NCBI GenBank assembly: GCA_947471035.1
Contig: CANIWJ010000005.1
Coordinates: 1-62,083 of the forward strand
Direction of reading: 5' to 3'
Length of the DNA: 62,083 nt
Origin: Verrucomicrobiota bacterium
Lineage (GTDB): Bacteria > Verrucomicrobiota > Verrucomicrobiia > Opitutales > Opitutaceae
Position numbers and translations under genes: made by a program. Positions 29,606-38,080 of the stretch are shown piece by piece (the first letter of the stretch is position 1; each line of letters starts with the position of its first letter). The notes under the pieces are model-generated. The model was not told the origin of the DNA, made no database searches, and saw only the letters and a list, made by a program, of their open reading frames with translations.

Positions 29606-30823
29606 ATGACGGAGCAAGCGGAATTTCGGGATCGGTTGGGCGCGCAGCTGTGCGCCGCGATCCAGTTTGTGCTCACGGCGCAATCGTTGCTGATGATCCC
29701 GATGTTGCCGGCCTTTGCCGAGCGGCACGGGCAAAGCGGCGGCAGCGTGGCGCTTATTCTGGTGGTTTATGCGGTGGTGATGGGGGTGGGCACCGGGTTG
29801 ATGGGGCCTTTGTCGGATAGGGTGGGGCGCAAGAAAATGATCTTCGCCGGCTCGGCCATGACCGGGCTTTGTCTGACTGGGCATTTTTGGGCGCATGATT
29901 TCGCCACCTTGCTGGTTTTGCGGGCGCTGACCGCAGTGGGGCACAGTATTTTGATCGGAGCGTTTACCTGTTTCGTGGCTGATCGGTTCCCGCACAAGCA
30001 GCGGGTGAAGGCCAACGGGCGCATCCAGCTCGGCTATATCGCCGGGCAGACGGCGGGGGTATCGGCCGGTCTCTTTTTACTGGATCGCGTGGGGCCGGAA
30101 GGCGTGCTTGGGTTGTGGGGGCTGCTTTTGCTGCCGATCAGTCTGGTTTTCGGTTGGGTGGTCGGGCCGGAGCGCGAAGAGGACGTTGCCCCGGCCGCGG
30201 TGCGTTTGCGTTGGCGCGATCACGTGGAGGCCTGGCGCGGACTCTCCGCCAGTTTTGGCACGGTCAGCACGTTGACGGCTTACGCGCTGATGTTCGTGGC
30301 GGCGCATGCGTTTCTGGTCGTTTTCCCTCTTTGGGGGCATGACCGGTTGGAGTTTAATTCCGAAACCCTGGGTTTTGTGTTTTTGGCGGGAGGCATCGTG
30401 CAGGCGCTTTTTCTGGTGGTGCCCGGCACGCCGCGTTTCGCCAAACGGCACGGATCCTTAATCGTGGGCTCTTTACGCTGGAGTGGCTTCGTGGTGATGG
30501 CGGCGGCGTTGTGGCCGGAAGCGGCCGGGGTGATTATCGGGGTCTATCTTTTGTTTTCCGCTTTGCTGGCGGTGCGCATGGGGCCCTTGCAGGTGGCGAT
30601 GTCGGGCATCGCGGCCCGGCACCATCGCGGCACCTGGACGGGCTGGGTGCAGTCGAGCGGCCAGGCGGGTCGGGCGGTGGGGGCGTGGCTGGGCGGCATG
30701 TCGTATTCGTTTTTGGGTGTGCGGGCCGTGTTCGTGATCGCGGCGGGTATGTTCATCGCGTCCGCCCTGCTTTTTGCACGCGGGCAGGCCTTGAAAGACA
30801 CCGCGCTTCCCGAGGTCTCTTGA
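29606..30823 (+). CDS. MFS transporter, DHA1-like
   Basis: A 405-residue carrier with twelve predicted helices. The A-motif is GPLSDRVGRKKMIFAGSA between helices 2 and 3, and the helix 4 region reads LVLRALTAVGHSILIGA. A charged central loop (GPEREEDVAPAAVRLRW) separates the two halves. The DHA1-type N-terminus (LTAQSLLMIPMLPAFAERHG) suggests a drug- or metabolite-proton antiporter. It sits between the two sigma-54-controlled amine genes, and its stop codon is 5 bp before the second sigma-54 promoter, so it might move an amine or its product, but no sequence feature fixes the substrate. Confidence 0.85.
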   Translation: MTEQAEFRDRLGAQLCAAIQFVLTAQSLLMIPMLPAFAERHGQSGGSVALILVVYAVVMGVGTGLMGPLSDRVGRKKMIFAGSAMTGLCLTGHFWAHDFATLLVLRALTAVGHSILIGAFTCFVADRFPHKQRVKANGRIQLGYIAGQTAGVSAGLFLLDRVGPEGVLGLWGLLLLPISLVFGWVVGPEREEDVAPAAVRLRWRDHVEAWRGLSASFGTVSTLTAYALMFVAAHAFLVVFPLWGHDRLEFNSETLGFVFLAGGIVQALFLVVPGTPRFAKRHGSLIVGSLRWSGFVVMAAALWPEAAGVIIGVYLLFSALLAVRMGPLQVAMSGIAARHHRGTWTGWVQSSGQAGRAVGAWLGGMSYSFLGVRAVFVIAAGMFIASALLFARGQALKDTALPEVS

Positions 30824-30828
30824 GCGGC

Positions 30829-30844
30829 TGGCACGTTGACTGCT
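30829..30844 (+). promoter_or_regulatory. Sigma-54 (RpoN) promoter of the amine-oxidase operon
   Basis: TGGCACG-TTGA-CTGCT matches the sigma-54 consensus except for C in place of T at the first base of the -12 box; GG and GC keep the exact spacing seen in the promoter at 28300. The start codon of the amine oxidase is 51 bp downstream of the element. Two such elements 2.5 kb apart in related genes make chance unlikely. Confidence 0.82.
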
Positions 30845-30894
30845 TGGTGGGGAGTCCGGCCCGGCTAAACCACCGCGGCCCATAACAAGCCACA

Positions 30895-32454
30895 ATGACC
30901 AACAAACCCCTCACTCGTAGAGACTTTATCCATTTGGCCGGACGATATGGCGGCACCGCATTTACCGCCATCACCGCTCTCGGCATGATCAGCAAGGCCT
31001 CCGGCCAAGGCGTGGTTTTGGCCGACCGGCCCAAGTTGAGCAGCGGAAAGAAAGTTTTGATTCTCGGTGCGGGCGTGGCGGGCATGACCGCCGCCTACGA
31101 ACTGGCCAAGCTGGGTATCGACAGCGTGATTTTCGAGGCCGGCAAACGCGCGGGCGGTCGTTGCATCACCATCCGCAAGGGCGACGTCGTGGAAGAGACG
31201 ACCGGCGTGAAGCAGGTGTGCGAATTCGATGACGACCAATATTTCGATCCAGGTCCGGTCCGTTTCCCCCAGTGGCAGGTCACGATGGACTACTGCCGTG
31301 AGCTCAAGGTTCCTATCGCGCCCTTCGTGGGCCTGAACGAGAACGCTTACTACTTGAGCACCAAAGAGGGCGGCTTGAAGAACAAGCGCTTGCGCATCCG
31401 CGAGGCCAAAACCGATTTGCGCGGCTACACCGCCGAGCTGCTCGCCAAGGTTGTGGACCAAGCATCGCTCGATCAGCCCTTGGATGCGGCCGATAAAGAG
31501 AAGCTCATCGAATTCCTTCGTTACGAGGGCGGTCTGGATAAATCCAACAAGTACACCGGCCACAGCCGTCGTGGTTTCGAGCTCTGGCCTGCTGCTGGTT
31601 TGCAGGAAGGCACACTGGGCGAGAAGCTCGGCTTTAAGGATTTGCTCAACTCCGAGCTCGGTCTGCTTTTCCACCGAGCCAATGACTTTCACTACCAGTC
31701 TGCCATGTTCGCTCCCGTGGGCGGCATGGACAACATCGCCAAGGCGCTGGAGCGCGAAACCAAGGACAAGATCATCTACGGCGCCAAAGTGAAGGAGTTC
31801 CGCAAGACTCCGACCGGGGCCAAGGTCATCTACACCAAGGATGGCGCCGATACCGAGGTCACCGGCGATTATCTGATTTGCACGCTTCCGCCGACCATCC
31901 TGAAGCGTATACCGAACGACTTCTCCGCACCGGTGAAAAGCGTGGTCAATATCGTGCCCTTCCAGAACTCGGGTAAGATCGGCCTCCAGTTCAAGCGTCG
32001 CTTCTGGGAAACCGACGACCGCATCTTCGGCGGCATTTCCTGGACCGGTCTGCCCAACGGCGAGATCTGGTATCCTAACCACGGTTACTTCAAACCCAAG
32101 GGCTTGCTCACCGGTTACTACGTGTTTGGTCCGGTGTGTGACCAGCTGGGCCGCATGTCGCCGGCCGAGCGCACCGAGTTTGCCCTGGCAAATGGTTCGC
32201 AACTGCACCCGCAATATCGCGACGCCTTCGAGACCGCCATTTCCTATAACTGGGCCACGATCCCGAACATCGAGGGCTGCCTCGCGCACTTCCCGCAGGC
32301 CATGATCAAGACCTTCTATCCGTTGCTGGTGAAGCCGGACGGCAATTTCTATATCGCTTCCGACTGGGCCAGCCACCTCGGCGGCTGGCAGGCCGGTGCC
32401 TTCGAGGCCGCCCGTCTCGCGGTGGACAGTATCTATAAACGCTCGGCCGCCTGA
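30895..32454 (+). CDS. Tat-exported flavin amine oxidase/dehydrogenase
   Basis: A 519-residue FAD enzyme of the flavin-containing amine oxidase family (PF01593). The N-terminus carries a Tat signal (LTRRDFIHLAGRYGG) so the enzyme is exported folded with its FAD. The dinucleotide-binding site is VLILGAGVAGMTAAYELAKLG with VIFEAGKRAGGRC. The C-terminal FAD segment YIASDWASHLGGWQAGAFEAARLAV closes the fold. Members oxidise monoamines, polyamines or L-amino acids to imines. A lipoprotein cytochrome c gene follows 19 bp downstream, so electrons may go to cytochrome c instead of oxygen. It heads a sigma-54-controlled operon through 37211. Confidence 0.92.
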   Translation: MTNKPLTRRDFIHLAGRYGGTAFTAITALGMISKASGQGVVLADRPKLSSGKKVLILGAGVAGMTAAYELAKLGIDSVIFEAGKRAGGRCITIRKGDVVEETTGVKQVCEFDDDQYFDPGPVRFPQWQVTMDYCRELKVPIAPFVGLNENAYYLSTKEGGLKNKRLRIREAKTDLRGYTAELLAKVVDQASLDQPLDAADKEKLIEFLRYEGGLDKSNKYTGHSRRGFELWPAAGLQEGTLGEKLGFKDLLNSELGLLFHRANDFHYQSAMFAPVGGMDNIAKALERETKDKIIYGAKVKEFRKTPTGAKVIYTKDGADTEVTGDYLICTLPPTILKRIPNDFSAPVKSVVNIVPFQNSGKIGLQFKRRFWETDDRIFGGISWTGLPNGEIWYPNHGYFKPKGLLTGYYVFGPVCDQLGRMSPAERTEFALANGSQLHPQYRDAFETAISYNWATIPNIEGCLAHFPQAMIKTFYPLLVKPDGNFYIASDWASHLGGWQAGAFEAARLAVDSIYKRSAA

Positions 32455-32473
32455 GCCCTTTTTAATTAACGTC

Positions 32474-32977
32474 ATGCAGACTCAGGGGTTTTCCCTTCAG
32501 CGGCCCGCTCGTTTGGCCGTGTTCTTGGTTTTGCTCAGTGGGTTGGGCCTAGGCTCCGCTTGCTCAAAAAAGCCGGAACGTTCCGCCGGCTCGGTTAAAC
32601 AAGGTGCCGTCGTCAAAGTCGCGGCCGGTTCAGGTGCCGCTGCGGTGGCGGCGGCTGGAGGCGATCGCAACACCGTCCTGGCTGCCATGGCCAAGGACAA
32701 GAACCTGGTTAAATCAGGCGGCGAAAACTTCGAGATGTTTTGCGTCAGCTGTCATGGCCGGCCGGGTGCACTTTTGCCCGGTGTGGCCGACGCCTCGCCC
32801 TCGAACCTGTTTGATCAGGCTTGGTTTCACGGCGGGCTGCCGTCCGAGATCGAGCGGACCATCACGCAGGGCTTTAACGACAAGGGCATGCCGGCTTGGG
32901 ACGGCATGCTCGAGAAAGACAAAATCGAGTCCCTCGTCGCCTATATCTATTCGTTTCAAACCGCTTCGAAAAACTAA
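32474..32977 (+). CDS. Lipoprotein cytochrome c
   Basis: A 167-residue single-haem cytochrome. The signal peptide ends in a lipobox-like LGLGSAC, so the mature protein is probably lipid-anchored. After a Lys/Ala/Gly-rich linker, the haem motif is C90-V-S-C93-H94, with the distal Met likely in FNDKGMPAWDGM. The C-terminal KIESLVAYIYSFQ helix is standard for class I cytochromes. It lies between the amine oxidase and ammonium-transporter genes (3-bp gap to the latter), so it probably takes electrons from the amine oxidase to the respiratory chain. The start at 32474 puts the lipobox at the right depth. Confidence 0.92.
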   Translation: MQTQGFSLQRPARLAVFLVLLSGLGLGSACSKKPERSAGSVKQGAVVKVAAGSGAAAVAAAGGDRNTVLAAMAKDKNLVKSGGENFEMFCVSCHGRPGALLPGVADASPSNLFDQAWFHGGLPSEIERTITQGFNDKGMPAWDGMLEKDKIESLVAYIYSFQTASKN

Positions 32978-32980
32978 TCC

Positions 32981-34342
32981 ATGATCACCACCGCCAAACT
33001 CCGCACCGCATTCGCCTGGACCGGCTTCCTGCTTTTGGCGGGGGTCGTTTCGGCCCAATCCGTCGCGGCGCGCATCCCCACCGAGGCGACCTACGACGCC
33101 TACATGGATAACCTGATCCAGGAGTATTCCTTCTTCACCGCCAGCAACGTCTGGCTGCTGGTGTGTTGCGGATTCATGATCCTCATGCACCTCGGTTTTC
33201 TCTGTCTGGAAACCGGCCTGAATCGCTCGAAGAACGCGGTCAATATCCTCTACAAAAACGTCTTCATCCTCTCCATCGGCATGGTGCTCTACGCCCTGAC
33301 CGGCTTCAGCACGATGTATCCGCCCGATACCTTCAACGGCATCATCCGCCTCGGCGGCTGGATCGGGGTCGATAAGACCAAGTTCCTCGAAATCATGACG
33401 ACCAAGTCGGGTGCCAACATCACCTACTGGGCCGACTTCCTCTTCAAGGCGACCTTCGCCGCCACCGCCGCCACCATCGCCTCGGGCGCGGTCGCCGAAC
33501 GCGTCAAACTGGTGCCTTTCATGATCTACACAGCCGTGATGGTCGGTCTCTGCTTCCCCGTCGCCGGTTCCTGGACCTGGGGTGGTGGCTGGCTCGCCCG
33601 CCACGGTTTCGTGGACTTCGCCGGTGCCTCGGTGGTACACGTTTTCGGCGGGTTCTCCGCTTTGGCCGCCGTCTTGGTCCTCGGGCCTCGTCTGGGTAAA
33701 TACCTGCCGGACGGCAAACTCCGCCCCATCGTGGGCCACAGCATGCCGCTGGCCGCCATCGGTGTTTTCCTGCTCTGGTTCGGCTGGTTCGGCTTTAACG
33801 GTGGTTCCGTCCTCAACGCCCAGCCCGAGCGCATCGGCCGCGTGCTGGTCGTAACCGCGCTCGCCGGTTGCACCGGTGCTCTTAGCTCCATGGTCATCAG
33901 CCAGATTCTCCTCCGTCGTCCCGACCTCTCCATGGCGCTCAACGGCGTGCTCGCCGGTCTGGTCAGCATCACCGGTGGCGCCGATTCGATCGAGCCGCTC
34001 TGGGGCATGGTCGCGGGCGCCATCGGCGGCGTGATCGTGGTGTTGTCCGTCATTTTCTTCGACAAGATCAAGGTGGACGATCCGGTCGGCGCGGTCTCGG
34101 TGCACGCCGTCTGCGGCCTTTGGGGCACGATCGCGGTCGGCATCTGGGGCAGCGGCAAGTTGCTTTGGCAGGTGATTGGCGGCCTTTCCTACGCACTCAT
34201 CGCGTTCGTGGTCGGTTTCGCGCTCTTCTCGCTTCTGAAACTTATCATGGGCGTGCGCGTGACGGAGGCGGAGGAGATCGAGGGTCTCGACCTCGCCGAG
34301 CACGGTCAAAAAGCCTACACCGAAGAAAACCACGGGGTCTGA
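32981..34342 (+). CDS. amt: Ammonium transporter (Amt/MEP/Rh family)
   Basis: A 453-residue ammonium channel with eleven membrane helices. A cleavable signal (MITTAKLRTAFAWTGFLLLAGVVSAQ) precedes the core, as in many Amt proteins. The pore twin histidines are His220 (ASVVHVFGG) and His375 (VSVHAVCGLWGT). The blocks GFLCLETGLNRSKNA and WFGWFGFNGGS are conserved, and the cytoplasmic tail has RVTEAEEIEGLDLAEHG. Its placement in the amine-oxidation operon, with no glnB/glnK gene beside it, suggests it captures ammonia released in the periplasm rather than environmental ammonium. Confidence 0.97.
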   Translation: MITTAKLRTAFAWTGFLLLAGVVSAQSVAARIPTEATYDAYMDNLIQEYSFFTASNVWLLVCCGFMILMHLGFLCLETGLNRSKNAVNILYKNVFILSIGMVLYALTGFSTMYPPDTFNGIIRLGGWIGVDKTKFLEIMTTKSGANITYWADFLFKATFAATAATIASGAVAERVKLVPFMIYTAVMVGLCFPVAGSWTWGGGWLARHGFVDFAGASVVHVFGGFSALAAVLVLGPRLGKYLPDGKLRPIVGHSMPLAAIGVFLLWFGWFGFNGGSVLNAQPERIGRVLVVTALAGCTGALSSMVISQILLRRPDLSMALNGVLAGLVSITGGADSIEPLWGMVAGAIGGVIVVLSVIFFDKIKVDDPVGAVSVHAVCGLWGTIAVGIWGSGKLLWQVIGGLSYALIAFVVGFALFSLLKLIMGVRVTEAEEIEGLDLAEHGQKAYTEENHGV

Positions 34343-34354
34343 GGATCTCCGGCC

Positions 34355-35812
34355 ATGTCCGTCTTTCACTCATCCCATCGCCCCGGCCTCATCTGGGGCA
34401 TTTTCGGAGCGGCTTTGGCGCTCTGGTTCGGGCTCGCCTGGACCGTCGTCCACGAGCATCCCGAATTCAAAGTCGTTAAAATCGCCAAGACCGACCTTAA
34501 GCCCATGTCGGTCGTGGTGCAGCCCGGCACCTCGTATTTCTTTACCTGGGGCGTGACCGCTCGTCCGCGCTCCAAGCTGATCGCCCAGCGCTCGCTCCCC
34601 GAGGAAGAACGCTTTGGCAATACCTTCCAGCAGACCCACAGCGTGCTGACCAACTTGCGCGACGACTTGGAGCAGGTTGGCCTGAACCTGCGCGACGTCG
34701 TGCACGTGCGTGCCTACGTGGTGGGCGACGCCGAGAATCCACCTGATTTCGAGTCTTCGGACCGCGCCTTCCGCGATTTCTTCGGCACCGCGCTCCAGCC
34801 GCATGTGCCGGCCATCACCAAGATCGGCATCGCCCGCCTGTTCTTGCCCGCCTACCAGACCGAGATCGAGTTTATCGCCGCGTTCCCTCCCGGTCGTGGC
34901 CCGCTCGTCCCCGGCACTCGCCCTTGGCTTAATCAAGAGCGTCTGCGCCGCGTCGAGACCCGCCCCGAGTGGCGCTCGATCGGCCGCCCGATGTTTCAGA
35001 TGAGCACGGGCAAGGCGGTAATCGGTGGTCAGGCGCTGGCCGTGACCTCCGCGCTGCAAGCCACGCCCATCAATCCCAAGTTGCCTGAGGCGGCCTGGAC
35101 CTATGGCACGACCGCGCAGCAGTCCACGTCCTTGATCAAGCGCGGCGAGGCCATGCTCGCGACCGCCGGCATCGACTACAAAGACGTGTTTTTCGTGCGC
35201 ACCATGATGTTTCCTGAGAAGGGCGTGAACATCGGCCGCAACTTCGGCATCTTCGGCACCGAATACGGAAAGTTCTTTAACAACCCCGCCAATCCGAACC
35301 GCCCCACCCGCACCGTGATGTCGGCTCCCGGCTATGCCTACCGCAAGGAGGCGCTCGCGCTGGAAATGTATGCGCTAGCCAAAGATCCGGCCACCGCGGT
35401 GCCGGAGGATGCGCGCCTTAAAGCCTATCCTCGCCCCGGACAGCCGATCAGCGATGTGGTGGTGGTCTCGCCCCGCGCCGCGCTGGGCTGGATGGCGGGC
35501 ATCGTCGAGCCTGCCGCCGGCAACCTTGAGGCGCAGGCGACCGCGTGTTTACAGACCTTGGAAACACGCCTGACCTCGCTTGGCGGCGGTTTGGCTGATG
35601 TTGCGCATATCCGCGCTTACGTTGTGGCCAAAGATATGGAGCCCCGGCTTGCGGTGGCGGGCTGGATGAAAGCCTATTCCGCCATGTTCGGCACAGAAAA
35701 GAATCCCCACAAACCCGCCCTTACGGTGCTACCTGTCGTAGCCTTGCCCGGCGGTGGCCTGGTCGAAGTCGAGTCGCTTGCCGCGCTCCCGCCTTCGGCC
35801 GCCAAGAAATAA
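34355..35812 (+). CDS. Membrane-anchored protein with three fused RidA (YjgF) domains
   Basis: A 485-residue protein. Residues ~11-31 form one membrane helix (GLIWGIFGAALALWFGLAWTV) with positive charges before it, so the rest should face the periplasm. Three consecutive RidA-like domains follow at about 40-175, 205-345 and 365-478. RidA enzymes hydrolyse reactive enamines and imines to carbonyls and ammonia, and normally work as homotrimers with an arginine at each subunit interface. Here the conserved Arg is kept only in the middle domain (Arg319 in PTRTVM); domains 1 and 3 read PAITKI and PALTVL at that point. It starts 12 bp after the Amt stop. It could therefore be a single-chain pseudotrimer with one active site. 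Confidence 0.85.
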   Translation: MSVFHSSHRPGLIWGIFGAALALWFGLAWTVVHEHPEFKVVKIAKTDLKPMSVVVQPGTSYFFTWGVTARPRSKLIAQRSLPEEERFGNTFQQTHSVLTNLRDDLEQVGLNLRDVVHVRAYVVGDAENPPDFESSDRAFRDFFGTALQPHVPAITKIGIARLFLPAYQTEIEFIAAFPPGRGPLVPGTRPWLNQERLRRVETRPEWRSIGRPMFQMSTGKAVIGGQALAVTSALQATPINPKLPEAAWTYGTTAQQSTSLIKRGEAMLATAGIDYKDVFFVRTMMFPEKGVNIGRNFGIFGTEYGKFFNNPANPNRPTRTVMSAPGYAYRKEALALEMYALAKDPATAVPEDARLKAYPRPGQPISDVVVVSPRAALGWMAGIVEPAAGNLEAQATACLQTLETRLTSLGGGLADVAHIRAYVVAKDMEPRLAVAGWMKAYSAMFGTEKNPHKPALTVLPVVALPGGGLVEVESLAALPPSAAKK

Positions 35813-35822
35813 CCCTTCTCTT

Positions 35823-37211
35823 GTGATCGCCGCGCCCGCAGCCGCCCCGGTCTGGCGTCACCCTGTGACGGCGGCACCGCTTGCCACCTACCTCACCGAC
35901 GACGCGGTCGCGGTGGAGCGTATCCTGGCCGCCACCCAGCGCACTTATGAGCAGTGGTCGCGCCTGAATCCGGTGCAACGGGTCGCCCCGTTTCTGCGCC
36001 TGGCCGAGTTGCTGCGTTTGGAAATGCACGAGCTCGCTCCGATGATTTCGGGCGAGATGGGCAAGACCCGCCACGAAGCCGAGGAAGAGTTGGCCCAGTG
36101 CGCCCGCATTTGCGACCACTACGCGGCGGTCGGGCCCGCTCTCCTTAAGGACGAAGAAGTGCAGACCCGCGCCGGACGTCACCTCGTGGCCCGCTGTCCT
36201 ATCGGTCCCATTCTGGCGGTGCTGCCCTGGAGCTTTCCGTTTTGGCAGGTGTTTCGCACCGCGATTCCGAATCTGGCGGCGGGCAATACCGTGGTGGTAA
36301 AACCCGCGCCGAATGTGCCGCGCTGTTCGCTCGCGCTGGAGGATTTGTTTGTTCGCGCCGGCATGCCGGTGGGCGCGCTTTCGATGGTCCACGTCGAACC
36401 CGGCCGGGTGGAGCGTTTGGTGGCCGATCCGCGCATCCGCGGCGTGTCGGTGACGGCCGGCGTGGTTGCAGGCCGCGCAGTGGCCGAGGCGGCGGGGCGG
36501 CATCTTAAAAAAGTCGTGCTCGAACTCGGCGGTAGCGACCCGTGGTTAATCATGGAGGACGCCGATCTGGACCAAGTGGCGGCCGATATCGTGAAAGCCC
36601 GCCTCCGCAACAACGGCCAGTGCTGCATCGGCCCCAAGCGCGTGATCGTGGCCCGTGCGGTCAAAGACGCGCTGGCGGAGCGGCTGGTGGAGCGCCTGAC
36701 CAAGCTGAAGTTTGGCGACCCGCTCGCCGCCGGGGTGGATTTGGGGCCGATGGCGCGTTTCGACTTACGCGACCGGGCTCATGAAGTGGTGCAGGAAGCG
36801 GTAGCCAAAGGTGCCAAAGTGCATTGCGGCGGCTACGTGCCCGAGCTGCCGGGAGCGTTTTATCCGGCCACGCTGGTTTCGGGGGTGCGCCCGGGCATGA
36901 AGTTGTTCGACGACGAGATTTTCGGTCCGATCGTGGTGCTCTGCGCGCACGACGGCTGGCAGGAGGCGGTGGCGCTGGCCAACCGCAGCGATTTCGCGCT
37001 CGGCGCGGCGATTTACACCCAAGACGAAGAGCGGGCGAAGAAGACCCTGCTGACGGAGATTTCCTGCGGCGTGGCGGCGATCAACTCCATCCCCCGCTCA
37101 GATATGTCTTTGCCCTTCGGCGGCACCAAACACTCCGGCTTCGGCCGCGAGCTGGGCTCGGCCGGCCTGACCGAGTTCACCTGCCCCGTAACCCTGCGCA
37201 TCGGGGCTTGA
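35823..37211 (+). CDS. NAD(P)-dependent aldehyde dehydrogenase (succinate-semialdehyde-like)
   Basis: A 462-residue cytoplasmic aldehyde dehydrogenase. The family motifs are present: the VLPWSFPFWQV cofactor region, Glu234 in LELGGSDPW as general base, and the catalytic nucleophile Cys268 in NNGQCC. The late PFGGTKHSGFGRELG segment is typical of the GabD/SSADH group. I chose the GTG at 35823, 10 bp after the RidA-like gene stop; the longer frame overlaps that gene. It should oxidise an aldehyde derived from the periplasmic amine to a carboxylate. It is the last gene of the amine operon. Confidence 0.9.
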   Translation: MIAAPAAAPVWRHPVTAAPLATYLTDDAVAVERILAATQRTYEQWSRLNPVQRVAPFLRLAELLRLEMHELAPMISGEMGKTRHEAEEELAQCARICDHYAAVGPALLKDEEVQTRAGRHLVARCPIGPILAVLPWSFPFWQVFRTAIPNLAAGNTVVVKPAPNVPRCSLALEDLFVRAGMPVGALSMVHVEPGRVERLVADPRIRGVSVTAGVVAGRAVAEAAGRHLKKVVLELGGSDPWLIMEDADLDQVAADIVKARLRNNGQCCIGPKRVIVARAVKDALAERLVERLTKLKFGDPLAAGVDLGPMARFDLRDRAHEVVQEAVAKGAKVHCGGYVPELPGAFYPATLVSGVRPGMKLFDDEIFGPIVVLCAHDGWQEAVALANRSDFALGAAIYTQDEERAKKTLLTEISCGVAAINSIPRSDMSLPFGGTKHSGFGRELGSAGLTEFTCPVTLRIGA

Positions 37212-37240
37212 GGAGGTAAGGTAAGGCGGGCTTGAAACGA

Positions 37241-37978
37241 CTACCGGCCCGGGATCGCGACGGTGGCGCGGAGGCCGGGTTTTAGGGCGGCGTCGGCGTT
37301 GTCCAAAAGGACTTTGACGCGCATCAGGCCGCTGGCGGCGTCCACGCGGGGGTCCACGAAATCCACCTTGCCGGGGAAAACCCGGGTCGCATCGGCCACC
37401 GGGCAACGCACTTCCATCGTCTCGCCCAAACGGATCGCCCCGGCATCCTCGGCGCGAACGTAGAATTGCACGTAAAGTCGGGAAATATCCACCAGGCGAA
37501 ACAGGGGCTGGGAGGCGGCGACGGTCTCGCCTGCTTCCTGGTGTTTCTCGACCACGATGCCGTCGAGCGGGGCTTTGATGGTGCGCTGGGCCAGCACTTC
37601 GGCGGCTTGCTCGTGTTGCAGCCGGGCAAGGTCGAGCTCGATCTTGGCTTTCAGGGCTTCGTCTTGGGAGATGATGCTGTCGGCCGAGAGGTTTTTGGAG
37701 CCCTTGTAGTCGAATTCGCGTTTTTCCAGGGCGGCCTTGGTGCGCTGGGTGTCGAGCTCCTCAATGCGGGAGTAAAGCTGGGCAAGGGTATCGCCGGCCT
37801 TCACGCGGTCGCCTTCCTTGACTGCGAGGCGTTCGATGCGGGCCTGCACCGGGGCCGAGACTACGACCTCTTTGAGCGGTAGCACCAAGCCGGGGTATTC
37901 GACGGCGGCGGCAGAAAGGGCGGCGGCGCTGGCGGCAAGGACGGCGGCTATGGCGGGGGCGGTGAGGCGGAGGCGCAT
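37241..37978 (-). CDS. Short HlyD/RND-type periplasmic adaptor
   Basis: A 245-residue membrane-fusion protein with an N-terminal signal sequence (APAIAAVLAASAAALSAAAV). Lipoyl halves VVVSAPVQARIERLAVKEGDRVKAGDTL and TIKAPLDGIVVEKHQEAGETV bracket a short coiled-coil hairpin with many Lys/Glu. A beta-barrel domain with the LRATVAIPGR end follows. The size is at the small end of the family. It is downstream of the TolC-like gene on the same strand, and no RND or ABC pump gene is nearby, so it may serve the export island encoded divergently. Confidence 0.86.
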   Translation of the reverse strand: MRLRLTAPAIAAVLAASAAALSAAAVEYPGLVLPLKEVVVSAPVQARIERLAVKEGDRVKAGDTLAQLYSRIEELDTQRTKAALEKREFDYKGSKNLSADSIISQDEALKAKIELDLARLQHEQAAEVLAQRTIKAPLDGIVVEKHQEAGETVAASQPLFRLVDISRLYVQFYVRAEDAGAIRLGETMEVRCPVADATRVFPGKVDFVDPRVDAASGLMRVKVLLDNADAALKPGLRATVAIPGR

Positions 37979-38019
37979 GGGAGGGAGCGGGGAGGCGGGA
38001 GCGGGGATGGGAAATTACG

Positions 38020-38060
38020 AATGACCAATGACGAATGACGAATGACCAATGACCAATGAC
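38020..38060. repeat. Heptanucleotide tandem repeat aatgac(c/g)
   Basis: Six tandem copies (the last one truncated) of a 7-bp unit, aatgacc or aatgacg, fill 41 bp of the 102-bp gap between the TolC-like and adaptor genes. Copy number may vary between strains and change spacing in the leader of the adaptor gene. It is not a CRISPR array because there are no spacers. Confidence 0.8.
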
Positions 38061-38080
38061 GGAGGGCGAATGAGGGTGGC

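Noticed and set aside
30829-30844. Possibility that the second sigma-54 match is chance
   Set aside because: One mismatch to the consensus, exact GG/GC spacing, correct orientation and distance to a functionally related gene, and a perfect partner site 2.5 kb away make chance unlikely.
30865-34369. Two long minus-strand frames opposite the amine oxidase and ammonium transporter
   Set aside because: Both coding strands carry clear enzyme motifs; the reverse frames have none and start or stop at arbitrary points.
38020-38060. Short regular repeats considered as a CRISPR array
   Set aside because: Units are 7 bp and directly adjacent with no spacers or cas genes.
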